Positions 44,530 through 52,368 of a stretch of DNA of 64,000 nucleotides are shown piece by piece. How positions within the stretch are numbered: the first letter of the stretch is position 1; every line of letters starts with the position of its first letter. Location: NCBI RefSeq assembly GCF_038595055.1, contig NZ_CP152002.1, positions 576,501 through 640,500 on the forward strand, given 5' to 3'. The DNA is from Paenibacillus sp. FSL R7-0345. Lineage in GTDB: Bacteria; Bacillota; Bacilli; Paenibacillales; Paenibacillaceae. The translations under genes were made by a program, and so were the position numbers. The notes under the pieces were generated by a model that saw only the letters and a program-made list of their open reading frames with translations, was not told the origin of the DNA and did no database searches.

Positions 44530-44800
44530 GCTGCTAATAAAGCTGTGAAGTAACGTTAGATGCAGGTGGAAGTAAAACGGATGCTGCTCAACTGTAAATA
44601 TAACCGCAAGCGCAGCTGCAAGTACGTATAATTGCAGCTGCAGATGTAGCTGAGACGTACATTAGTTTGCTTGTAAGAGTAACCCGGGCTCCAAATTAAC
44701 CAGCACGCACCAGTGTAACTTTAAAATGCGACTGTAGCTGCAACACCAATGTAACTGTGATGTAATTATAAGGATAACCGCAACTTTAGCGGATAAGAAT
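44530..44800. repeat. Low-complexity GTAACTGCAGCTGCAA-type tract
   Basis: The first part of the 1.1-kb gap after mutY contains scattered words such as AGCTGCAA, TGTAACT and ATAACCGCAA in degenerate succession. No open frame with a ribosome binding site is present. Confidence 0.4.
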
Positions 44801-44842
44801 CTCACGACAGGAAAGAGTCACAACAGAAAAGAGCCTTGACAG

Positions 44843-44881
44843 AAAAGAGCCTTTCCGGCATACACGGCAAGGCTCTTTTTT
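44843..44881 (+). terminator. Intrinsic terminator in the mutY-sodA gap
   Basis: AAAAGAGCCTT and AAGGCTCTTTT form an 11-bp stem with a 15-nt loop, followed by T. Confidence 0.8.
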
Positions 44882-45012
44882 GTTCCACAGATGCGGCCCG
44901 GCTGCAGACACTCAACGCTATTAAATATTGCTCCAATGTACTTATGCTACCCAGGCTACTCCAAAGTATTCCACCCAATGGGTGAGCCGTTACGCGGATT
45001 CTCGCTCATAAA

Positions 45013-45205
45013 ATATTTAAGTGGATTTTCGCCATCTAATTCTACTGTTTCTCTGAATTTATGACTATTAGTTGGAAAATAGGCACTTATATTGGGTGTA
45101 ATCCACCTTTGAGCACGAAAATAGTAGAATTAAGTGTCCTTTTTCCAATTAGTCCCTCTCCTCAGGCCAGATAGCTGATAATAGATAGCGAATTTCCACT
45201 TACAG
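45013..45205. repeat. Dispersed repeat family A, third cluster
   Basis: Diverged copies in both orientations, for example TTTAAGTGGATTTTCGCC (45017) and TTAAGTGTCCTTTTTCCAATTAG (45130), and AGCGAATTTCCACTTAC (45187). Confidence 0.5.
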
Positions 45206-45280
45206 AATGCAGCTAAACAGAAGGGGAGGACAAGAAAAAGGTGTTTAGGAGAGGGAGCGTAGCCGCACATTTGTCGTTTA

Positions 45281-45530
45281 CAGTCACTTATCATTAAGTA
45301 TATTCGTTCGTAGTCAGTAGTAGCGGCTCATAGTCACTAATAGTCATGCACAGTCACTCATAGCCACTCAACGTCACTCATAGTTACTCAAATCCGCCAT
45401 AGTCACTCCTAGCTGAACTAAGTCGCTCAAGCCGCCTATTAGCCATATTGAATTACTCCCATCCGCTCCTACCGGCCCTTTAACCACTCTTATCCGCACC
45501 TTCACCACCAGCCAACCACTACCAGAGCCC
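45281..45530. repeat. Degenerate ~10-bp tandem repeat (AGTCACTCAT type)
   Basis: Many imperfect AGTCACTCAT/AGCCACTCA units in succession decay into CCACT-rich sequence just before the sodA terminator. It resembles in style the ACCAGCCAC tract near 3 kb. Confidence 0.55.
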
Positions 45531-45551
45531 GCTCATCCCCTAAAAACAAAC

Positions 45552-45586
45552 AAAAACGGACACCGCCCCAAAGGGCAGTATCCGTT
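45552..45586 (-). terminator. sodA terminator
   Basis: On the minus strand AACGGATACTGCCC and GGGGCGGTGTCCGTT pair around TTT, followed by a T-rich tract. Confidence 0.75.
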
Positions 45587-45619
45587 ATGTTCACTCCAGC
45601 CGCTTATGCGGTGAGAATC

Positions 45620-46228
45620 TTATTTTGCGCTTTCGTAGCGTTTGCCGACTTCTTCCCAGTTTACTACGTTCCAGAACGCTTTGATGTAATCAGGGCGTTT
45701 GTTCTGGTAGTTCAGGTAGTAAGCATGCTCCCATACGTCCAGACCAAGGATAGGTGTAGCACCTTCGCTGATCGGGTTGTCCTGGTTAGGTGTGCTTGTT
45801 ACAGCCAGCTTGCCGTCTTTTACAACGAGCCAAGCCCAGCCGCTGCCGAAACGGGTAGTTGCTGCTGCAGCGAAATCTTCTTTGAATTTGTCGAAACCTC
45901 CAAGCTCGCTGTCAATAGCTGCCGCAAGTGCGCCAGTTGGAGCGCCGCCGCCGTTTGGTCCGATTACTTCCCAGAACAGGGTGTGGTTGGCATGGCCGCC
46001 GCCGTTGTTGCGAACAGCAGTGCGGATGGCTTCAGGTACCGCGTTCAGGTCAGTAAGCAGCTCTTCGATGCTCTTGTCTTGCAGTTCAGGCGCCTTTTCC
46101 AGAGCAGCGTTCAGGTTCGTCACGTAAGTGTTGTGATGTCTGTCGTGGTGAATTTCCATCGTCAAAGCGTCGATGTGTGGTTCAAGTGCGTTGTTCGGGT
46201 AAGGAAGTGCCGGTAATTGAAATGCCAT
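45620..46228 (-). CDS. sodA: Superoxide dismutase (Mn/Fe family)
   Basis: A 202-residue cytoplasmic enzyme dismuting superoxide. Metal ligands are visible in [12 protein letters not shown] (first His), [11 protein letters not shown] (second His) and [19 protein letters not shown] (Asp and His). Gly/Gln pattern around GPNGGG suggests manganese use, as in B. subtilis SodA. ATG at 46228 with GGAGGG upstream; an in-frame extension to 46309 has no binding site. A second, fused SOD is encoded 5 kb away. Confidence 0.95.
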   Translation of the reverse strand: MAFQLPALPYPNNALEPHIDALTMEIHHDRHHNTYVTNLNAALEKAPELQDKSIEELLTDLNAVPEAIRTAVRNNGGGHANHTLFWEVIGPNGGGAPTGALAAAIDSELGGFDKFKEDFAAAATTRFGSGWAWLVVKDGKLAVTSTPNQDNPISEGATPILGLDVWEHAYYLNYQNKRPDYIKAFWNVVNWEEVGKRYESAK

Positions 46229-46525
46229 GGAAAAATCCCTCCTGAGTTTATGAGAATTTGTATGATAAAGAATTTTGGCGGTCTTGACGTCAAAACCCCT
46301 TATTTCCAATACGTCTTATAGGGTATGTAACCACTAAGATATTATTATTAAACCGTATCTGGAAGAAGAATGCAACATTAAACAAACATAAATGTTTAAA
46401 AAGTGACGGACGTGACAAGCTAACGGTAAGTGTAAATACTATGTTAAAGAGATAGATTGACCTGAAGCAGAGCCTTTTATACACAGGGATTTACCTTTAT
46501 AAAGAAAATGTGTAAATAGTTTTAA

Positions 46526-46539
46526 TGAAAGCGTTTGAT
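46526..46539 (+). promoter_or_regulatory. Possible catabolite-responsive element
   Basis: TGAAAGCGTTTGAT matches the B. subtilis cre pattern TGWAARCGYTWNCW at 13 of 14 positions. It lies in the 597-bp gap between sodA and the GNAT gene; the rest of that gap is AT-rich, and I see no convincing gene in it. A 76-residue frame at 46562-46792 lacks a binding site and domain features. Confidence 0.3.
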
Positions 46540-46825
46540 ATAAAGCGCTTACTAAAGAAAAGTGATGATATCGCCAGAAAAGTGTGCTTTAATAGTGTTA
46601 AAAGCAGGTATTCCTCGGTTTTTGAACATTAAAGATGTGCCCGGCCGTTTACATTCGGTTAATACTTCTTTGACCACGAGAAAAGCTTCTACGTTAAGAT
46701 GGATTCGGCAGCTTCTTCTAAATCACATCCATTTATTTTTTTATGCTTTTTTTTCTTTGTTTACTTTTTGCGGGAACTCCTTCTTTTTGTAAAATCCAAG
46801 CCATAGACAAGGGAGATTTTAAAGA

Positions 46826-47245
46826 ATGCACGTTCGTTCCTTTCAATTAAGCGACGTTACCCCTGTGACTGAATTACTGCAGTCCGCATTGTCGGAAGAA
46901 TGTTTCGAGAACACGATGGAGCCTTTTTCCAGGCAGCTTTCCTGGGATTCCGATCTCATTGTAGTTGCTGAAGAAGAAGGAGAAATTGTCGGTGCGCTAA
47001 TTGGTACGATTGAGAAGAATCATGGCTGTTATTTCCGTATTGCCATTCATCCCGAATACCGCCGCAGAGGAATCGGCAGAAGCCTGGTTTCGGCGATGGA
47101 GAACAGATTTCAGGCACGCAAGGTTAGCGGCATTTATGTAGCCGTTGACGAGCATAACTCGTTTGCGCTGCCCCTGTATGAAGCTATGGGTTATAACGAG
47201 AACCAGATTTTCAAATCCGTACGGAAGCTTAGCATTGTCGGTTAG
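46826..47245 (+). CDS. GNAT-family N-acetyltransferase
   Basis: A 139-residue acetyltransferase. The FRIAIHPEYRRRGIGRSLVSAMENRF segment (about residues 72-97) is the acetyl-CoA binding motif A, followed by IYVAVDEHNSFALPLYEAMGY, typical of RimI-like enzymes. The substrate is unknown. AGGGAG precedes the ATG. Monocistronic. Confidence 0.85.
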   Translation: MHVRSFQLSDVTPVTELLQSALSEECFENTMEPFSRQLSWDSDLIVVAEEEGEIVGALIGTIEKNHGCYFRIAIHPEYRRRGIGRSLVSAMENRFQARKVSGIYVAVDEHNSFALPLYEAMGYNENQIFKSVRKLSIVG

Positions 47246-47331
47246 GAGCCCTTATTATCCGGATTGACGTAAGCGGAAACATTTACTAGATTAGAGAAGC
47301 ATGACGGCTTATATAGTCTGTTCCATTATAC

Positions 47332-47383
47332 TAAAGCATATCTCCCCCGTTGTCCGTTGCAAATGGCCGGGAGATATGCTTTT
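47332..47383 (+). terminator. Terminator upstream of lepB
   Basis: AAGCATATCTCCC and GGGAGATATGCTT form a 13-bp stem with a long loop, followed by TTT. Confidence 0.7.
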
Positions 47384-47451
47384 CTATTGTTATGGGCTGA
47401 AGCTGCAGCGGCGGCAGTACCTTACTAATCATCGGAGCAAGAAGGTGGCAT

Positions 47452-48069
47452 ATGAACGAAGAAATCAACGAAGAATTCATGCGCAGCCGTAAGCAAAAAT
47501 ACCGCTCAGTCACCCATAACGGCTCCAGAAGAGGGCCATGGGAAAGATGGACCCGCGAGATTCGGGACTGGATCGTAACGGCTGCACTTGTATTTGCAGT
47601 CATGTCACTGCTTAATCTGTTTGTCTTTAATGTCTCCACCGTGATCGGGCAGTCTATGCAGCCGACGCTCTATGAGGGTGAGAAGCTTGTCATTAACAAA
47701 ATCACCCTGAGCTTTGCAGACCCCGGGCGGGGGGATATTATCGTGCTTCATGATCCGAGCATCGGGCCTGACCGGAAGGAATATCTGGTTAAGCGGGTGA
47801 TCGGGATACCTGGCGACGTTATAGAAGTGAAGGAGCATCAGCTGTATGTCAATGGTGTATTGGCGGATGAGCCTTATATTGATACGGTTATTCAGGACTC
47901 GGATTTCTCGGCGGTGACGGTTGAAGAAGGCACCTTTTTTGTTATGGGTGACAACCGCCATGCCGGAGCCAGTAAGGACAGCCGTTATTTTGGCGCTGTT
48001 CCGCAGTCATCCATTGTGGGCAAGGCTGTATTTATCTGGTGGCCCCTGTCCAAGCTGAATGCACTGTAA
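47452..48069 (+). CDS. lepB: Type I signal peptidase
   Basis: A 205-residue membrane protease that removes signal peptides at the outer face. A basic N-terminal cytoplasmic region is followed by one span (about residues 39-60). The catalytic Ser is in VIGQSMQPTL (about 68) and the catalytic Lys in KEYLVKRVIGIPGD (about 110), with FVMGDNRHAGASKDSRYFG completing box E. One span and about 200 residues are typical of SipS/SipT enzymes. ATG after AAGGTGG. Confidence 0.93.
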   Translation: MNEEINEEFMRSRKQKYRSVTHNGSRRGPWERWTREIRDWIVTAALVFAVMSLLNLFVFNVSTVIGQSMQPTLYEGEKLVINKITLSFADPGRGDIIVLHDPSIGPDRKEYLVKRVIGIPGDVIEVKEHQLYVNGVLADEPYIDTVIQDSDFSAVTVEEGTFFVMGDNRHAGASKDSRYFGAVPQSSIVGKAVFIWWPLSKLNAL

Positions 48070-48119
48070 GCAGTACCTGTAAGACAGGCTGAATTTGCCC
48101 CGAAAAGGAGAACGCGGAA

Positions 48120-49319
48120 ATGAACATCAAGGCCCATTCAGCATATGCCCCGCCGGCTTCCCGGTGGGAGCAGCTGAAGGCTGAAATAAAAGAGGCTGCC
48201 CCGCAGCTCGGAATTGACGATATCGGGTTCACTACGGCTGACCCCTTCCTATATTTGAAAGACATTCTTCAGGATCACCGGGACAAGGGCTATGAGTCCG
48301 GCTTTGAGGAGCAGGATCTCGAGAAGCGTACCGTGCCGGCCCTGAAGGATGGTGTGCCCAAATCTATCATTGCAATTGCAGTAGCCTATCCGTCCAAAAT
48401 GGAAAACCCGCCGAAGTCTGAACCGGGAGCACGGCGGGGTATTCTCGCCCGGGCTTCATGGGGCCGGGATTATCATCATGTGCTGCGTGAAGCGCTGGCA
48501 AAGCTCGAAGGCTTCATCCGTGAGCGTGTTCCTGATGCTGTACTTGAAAGTATGGTTGATACGGGAGTGCTGGTTGACCGTGCCGTGGCGGAAAGGGCCG
48601 GAATCGGCTTCAGCGGTAAAAATTGTGCGGTCATTTCGCCTGCCTGGGGCTCGTGGATCTACCTGGGTGAGATGGTCACGAGTATTCCGTTTCCTCCGGA
48701 TACGCCGGTAGAGGACGGCTGCGGGGATTGCACCAAATGTATTGATGCCTGCCCTACAGGAGCGCTTGTCGGACCTGGACAGCTGAATGCCCAGGCGTGT
48801 ATTTCTTTTCTGACGCAGACTAAGGGGTTTCTGAGTGAGGAATATATGACGAAGATCGGCAACCGCCTGTACGGCTGTGATACATGCCAGATTGTCTGCC
48901 CCAAAAACCGGGGCAAGAACTGGAATCACCGCCCCGAGCTGCAGCCTGATCCGGAAGTCGTCAAGCCGCTGCTGCTGCCGATCCTTGATCTCAGCAACCG
49001 GGAGTTCAAGGAGAAATTCGGTACAAGCTCGGCGGCCTGGCGCGGCAAAAAACCGATCCAGCGCAATGCGGTTATTGCGCTCGGGAATTTCAAGGAGGCT
49101 GCTGCTGTACCCAAGCTGACGGAGATTGTCCTGCGCGAATCCCGCCCGGAGATGCGCGGCACCGCAGCGTGGGCACTGGGTAAGATCGGCGGCGCTGAGG
49201 CGCTGGCCGCTGTAGAAAAGGCGCTGGAGCATGAAGAAGACAGCGTGGTACGGGAAATGATGGACAGGGCACACGGCAAGCTGCTGAAGCAGGAGGAGAC
49301 AGGCAGTGAAGAAGCGTAA
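48120..49319 (+). CDS. queG: Epoxyqueuosine reductase QueG
   Basis: A 399-residue cobalamin-dependent enzyme performing the last step of queuosine formation in tRNA. Two [4Fe-4S] motifs are seen in CGDCTKCIDACPTGAL (about residues 201-216) and YGCDTCQIVCPKNRG (about 250-264). A C-terminal HEAT-like region (RNAVIALGNFKEAAAVPKL, then TAAWALGKIGGAEALAAV) is a common extension in Firmicutes. It overlaps the methyltransferase gene that follows by 14 bp. The nearby folE supplies the first precursor of the same pathway. Confidence 0.93.
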   Translation: MNIKAHSAYAPPASRWEQLKAEIKEAAPQLGIDDIGFTTADPFLYLKDILQDHRDKGYESGFEEQDLEKRTVPALKDGVPKSIIAIAVAYPSKMENPPKSEPGARRGILARASWGRDYHHVLREALAKLEGFIRERVPDAVLESMVDTGVLVDRAVAERAGIGFSGKNCAVISPAWGSWIYLGEMVTSIPFPPDTPVEDGCGDCTKCIDACPTGALVGPGQLNAQACISFLTQTKGFLSEEYMTKIGNRLYGCDTCQIVCPKNRGKNWNHRPELQPDPEVVKPLLLPILDLSNREFKEKFGTSSAAWRGKKPIQRNAVIALGNFKEAAAVPKLTEIVLRESRPEMRGTAAWALGKIGGAEALAAVEKALEHEEDSVVREMMDRAHGKLLKQEETGSEEA

Positions 49320-49881
49320 TCCGGCAGAAGCCGCAGGTATAACACCGGTATATTACAGTGAGATGGAATCGCTGATCGGCATCTTGACGCTATGCGCAAC
49401 AGACCGGGGTCTGTGTCTGCTCATGTTCGGTCCGCTTGGTGATACGCGGGGGGCCATGGAGAAATGGCTTGCGGTCCAGGTGGGTGCCGTGGAGCTGCTG
49501 CCGGGCGAAGAACAGCTTGCCGGGGCGAAAGAACAGCTTGCGGAGTATTTCAGCGGGCAGCGGCAGGACTTCTCGCTGCCGCTGGATATGCGCGGCACTC
49601 CATTTCAGCTGCAGGTATGGGCAGCACTGCGTAACATTCCTTACGGTGCGTCAGCCTCTTATAAGGATGTAGCGCTCGCGGTAGGGAACGCCAAGGCGGT
49701 ACGGGCAGTGGGCGGAGCCAACAACCGCAACCCTGTTCCTGTTATTGTCCCCTGCCACCGGGTCATCGGAGCAGCGGGCGCCCTTGTAGGCTATGCCGGC
49801 GGGCTCGGAATCAAGGGCTGTCTGTTGGAGCTGGAGGCCGGGCAGTCAGCAGGCGATCGGGCAGGAATTTATCTTTTCTGA
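49306..49881 (+). CDS. ogt: Methylated-DNA-protein-cysteine methyltransferase
   Basis: A 191-residue DNA repair protein that transfers alkyl groups from O6-alkylguanine to itself. The acceptor Cys150 is in VPCHRVIG, preceded by AVRAVGGANNRNP (Arg finger and Asn hinge) and by TPFQLQVWAALRNIPYG. GTG start with GGAGGAG inside the end of queG, so translation is probably coupled. It complements the Cys-less ATL paralogue at 11 kb. Confidence 0.93.
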   Translation: MKKRNPAEAAGITPVYYSEMESLIGILTLCATDRGLCLLMFGPLGDTRGAMEKWLAVQVGAVELLPGEEQLAGAKEQLAEYFSGQRQDFSLPLDMRGTPFQLQVWAALRNIPYGASASYKDVALAVGNAKAVRAVGGANNRNPVPVIVPCHRVIGAAGALVGYAGGLGIKGCLLELEAGQSAGDRAGIYLF

Positions 49882-49929
49882 AAGATAAGAAAGGATAGCC
49901 GGTTTAACTTGACCCATGGGATTTACCAA

Positions 49930-49958
49930 TTGCTGTCCAGATGTTGAAATGCTATGAT
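49930..49958 (+). promoter_or_regulatory. Promoter of yneF-folE
   Basis: TTGCTG, a 17-bp spacer and TATGAT, about 60 bp before the yneF start. Confidence 0.5.
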
Positions 49959-50015
49959 AGAATCGCGTGCCCTAGGCGGGCAATGCCGACAATTGAGCAC
50001 AGAGGTGGACTTTAG

Positions 50016-50276
50016 ATGAATATTGCATTGCCTATTATTACGCTTGTCGTAGGTCTGATCGGCGGATTCGCCATTGGTGTGTTCTATCTGCGCAGACAAA
50101 TGACAACGATGCAGAATGATCCGGAAATGCTCCAGAAGGTTGCCAAGCAGATGGGCTATAACCTTAACGGCAAGCAAATGCAGCGTGCACAGCAAATGCT
50201 GAAGAACAATAACCAGCCTGGACGGCCAGGGCCTGCGCCTGCAGCCAGACAGAAACAAGGCCGCAAAGGCAGATAA
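50016..50276 (+). CDS. yneF: YneF-family (UPF0154) small membrane protein
   Basis: An 86-residue protein with one N-terminal span (LPIITLVVGLIGGFAIGVFY, residues 5-24) and a conserved cytoplasmic segment RRQMTTMQNDPEMLQKVAKQ. The basic, Gln/Pro-rich tail is longer than in B. subtilis YneF. Function unknown. AGAGGTGG precedes the ATG. folE starts 52 bp later. Confidence 0.88.
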   Translation: MNIALPIITLVVGLIGGFAIGVFYLRRQMTTMQNDPEMLQKVAKQMGYNLNGKQMQRAQQMLKNNNQPGRPGPAPAARQKQGRKGR

Positions 50277-50328
50277 AAGGTTCTCGTAATAGATAACTAC
50301 AGATACGGGGACGAAAGGGGGAGGCTTT

Positions 50329-50922
50329 ATGGGGGGCATCAAGGAATATGTGAACGGTACGGTATCTGAGAACCGTGAACAGATCGAGTATCATGTTGCC
50401 AGAATATTGGAGTTAATCGGTGAAGACACCAGCCGTGAAGGCTTGCTGGATACGCCGGCACGCGTCACGCGGATGTATGAGGAGATCTTTGGCGGTTATT
50501 CAATAGATCCCCGGGAGGCGCTCGGTGTAACCTTTGATGAGTCTCACGAAGAGCTGGTTATTGTAAAAGATATCGTGTATTACAGCCAGTGTGAGCATCA
50601 TATGGCCCCTTTCTTCGGTAAGGTCCACATCGGCTACGTACCCAGCGGACGGATTGCCGGGCTTAGCAAGCTGGCCCGCCTTGTGGAGGCTGTAAGCCGG
50701 CGCCTGCAGGTGCAGGAGCGGATTACAGCGCAGATCGCGGACATTATGGCCGAGGTGCTGAGTCCGCATGGTGTGATGGTTGTGGTGGAAGGCGAGCATC
50801 TGTGCATGTGCGCCCGCGGGGTCAAGAAGCCCGGCAGCAAGACGGTGACCATGGCTACCAGAGGCACCTTCCGTGAAGATGCGGCTGCCCGTGCGGAGTT
50901 CCTGGCCTTGATCAAAGAATAA
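50329..50922 (+). CDS. folE: GTP cyclohydrolase I FolE
   Basis: A 197-residue enzyme converting GTP to dihydroneopterin triphosphate for folate and for queuosine precursors. The zinc ligands are in [12 protein letters not shown] (Cys and His) and [16 protein letters not shown] (second Cys). [20 protein letters not shown] is the N-terminal signature. ATG after AAAGGGGGAGG. A terminator lies directly downstream. Confidence 0.95.
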   Translation: MGGIKEYVNGTVSENREQIEYHVARILELIGEDTSREGLLDTPARVTRMYEEIFGGYSIDPREALGVTFDESHEELVIVKDIVYYSQCEHHMAPFFGKVHIGYVPSGRIAGLSKLARLVEAVSRRLQVQERITAQIADIMAEVLSPHGVMVVVEGEHLCMCARGVKKPGSKTVTMATRGTFREDAAARAEFLALIKE

Positions 50923-50957
50923 AGCGGAGCAGGCACTAAGCTGCCCCGGATAGATTG

Positions 50958-50994
50958 AAAGCCCGCCCTCACTTCGGTGATGGACGGGCTTTTT
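50958..50994. terminator. Terminator between folE and the fused SOD gene
   Basis: AAAGCCCG and CGGGCTTT form the base of a longer hairpin with an inner TCAC/GTGA stem, followed by T. Confidence 0.8.
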
Positions 50995-51018
50995 GCTGTG
51001 CATCCGGCGGTAGCCGGG

Positions 51019-52203
51019 TTAGTAAGGCTGCCACATCAGCCTGCGGGCAGCAGCATAACGCTCGGAGACATACGGCCAGTTGACGACCTTCCACCAGTCT
51101 TTAATGTAATCTGCCCGGTTGTTCTGGTGTTTGAGGTAATAGGCATGTTCCCAGACGTCCAGCGCCAGCAGCGGGACAACATCCCATTGCGACAGATTTT
51201 GATGCTTCTCCGCGGTCAGAATTTCCAGCCGGCGGCTGCGCGGGCTCCAGACAAGAATAGCCCAGCCACCGCCTTCGACCTTAACTGCTGCCTCAGTGAA
51301 CTGTGTTTTGAAGGCATCGTAGCTGCCGAAGCTGCGCTCGATCGCATCCAGCAGGGCTCCGGTCGGCCGTCCGCCGCCCTGGGGCGACATGACATTCCAG
51401 AAGATAGTATGCAGATAATGGCCCGCACCGTTAAAGGCCAGCTCCCGCTCCCAGTGCTTAACCAGATCGAAATCGCCGTTCTTGCGGGCTTCCGCCAGCT
51501 TGAGCTCAGCCTTGTTCAGTCCGTCAACATAGCTCTGGTGGTGTTTGTCATGATGGATGACCATAGTCTTCTCATCAATATAGGGCTCCAGCGCGTTATA
51601 GGCGTAGGGCAGCGGCGGGAGAGTATGACCGCCGATGGGGACTGTGCCTGGCTCGCGCAGCTCCGGCACAGAAGTTCCGAAGGCAGGCGGTTCGGGGGTA
51701 ACTGCAGTCTCATACCTGAGGTCTGTATCATACCCCTCCGGCTGATCTATAGCTGCTTCCCGCATAAGGCCGGCTACCTGGCCCGGAGCGCTAAGCGTTC
51801 CCAGCACGGCCAGGAAATACTCCGATTCACGGATGATATGCAGAATCACGATGCCTGTCAGCTGCTGGGCATTTACAGTAGGGCTGGCTTCACGCAGTGC
51901 ATAAAGCTGGCGGATAAATTCGCGGGACTGGCTGCAGGCGGTTTGGACCAGCAGCTCCGTGTCGGCTGCGAGCCCGGGGTGTCCGCCCGGTGCCGGACCC
52001 AGCGAAACCTCCAGCAGCCGCCGTGCGGCCTGCTCTGCGGCGCCAAAGACAACAGCCCATTCATCCAGCAGCTTGACGTAAGGGTCCTCCAGACGGGGAA
52101 CAATACCTTTTATAACCTCGGTATGCTCCTTCTCCTGGGTTTTCCAGAAAATGATCTCTTCGAGAATGCGCACAGGCAGCAGCGGCCCGTAAATATACAG
52201 CAT
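51019..52203 (-). CDS. Superoxide dismutase with N-terminal DUF2935-like domain
   Basis: A 394-residue protein. Residues 1 to about 155 form an all-helical, His/Glu-rich domain (EEIIFWKTQEKEHTEVIKG, later EFIRQLYALREAS and HIIRESEYFLAVLG) resembling DUF2935, a hemerythrin-like fold. A Pro-rich linker follows. From about 190 there is a complete Mn/Fe SOD domain with ligand motifs VIHHDKHHQSYVDGLN, GAGHYLHTIFW and [19 protein letters not shown]. All SOD ligands are kept, so activity is likely. GGAGG precedes the ATG. Extended SODs occur in Bacillus and may be spore-associated; that role here is inference. Confidence 0.88.
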   Translation of the reverse strand: MLYIYGPLLPVRILEEIIFWKTQEKEHTEVIKGIVPRLEDPYVKLLDEWAVVFGAAEQAARRLLEVSLGPAPGGHPGLAADTELLVQTACSQSREFIRQLYALREASPTVNAQQLTGIVILHIIRESEYFLAVLGTLSAPGQVAGLMREAAIDQPEGYDTDLRYETAVTPEPPAFGTSVPELREPGTVPIGGHTLPPLPYAYNALEPYIDEKTMVIHHDKHHQSYVDGLNKAELKLAEARKNGDFDLVKHWERELAFNGAGHYLHTIFWNVMSPQGGGRPTGALLDAIERSFGSYDAFKTQFTEAAVKVEGGGWAILVWSPRSRRLEILTAEKHQNLSQWDVVPLLALDVWEHAYYLKHQNNRADYIKDWWKVVNWPYVSERYAAARRLMWQPY

Positions 52204-52309
52204 TGCTGGCAGACCTCCTGTCTTAGGCTCAATAACGGTTCATTATATGATCCCGAAAAAGAGAATATGTGGATTCCTGCCGGGCTCCCGGGCGGAGGGT
52301 GTGCAAAAA

Positions 52310-52347
52310 AACGTACAGAGCTGTATGATCATACAGCTCTGTACGTT
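52310..52347 (-). terminator. Perfect 38-bp palindrome, terminator of the hydrolase gene
   Basis: Two 19-bp arms meet with no spacer (left arm AACGTACAGAGCTGTATGA). On the minus strand seven T follow, so it probably terminates the hydrolase gene at 52369. Confidence 0.82.
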
Positions 52348-52368
52348 CCTGTTAAAAGCTTTAGAATG

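Noticed and set aside
46562..46792. 76-codon frame between sodA and the GNAT gene
   Set aside because: No Shine-Dalgarno sequence and no clear domain; the AT-rich region is better read as intergenic.
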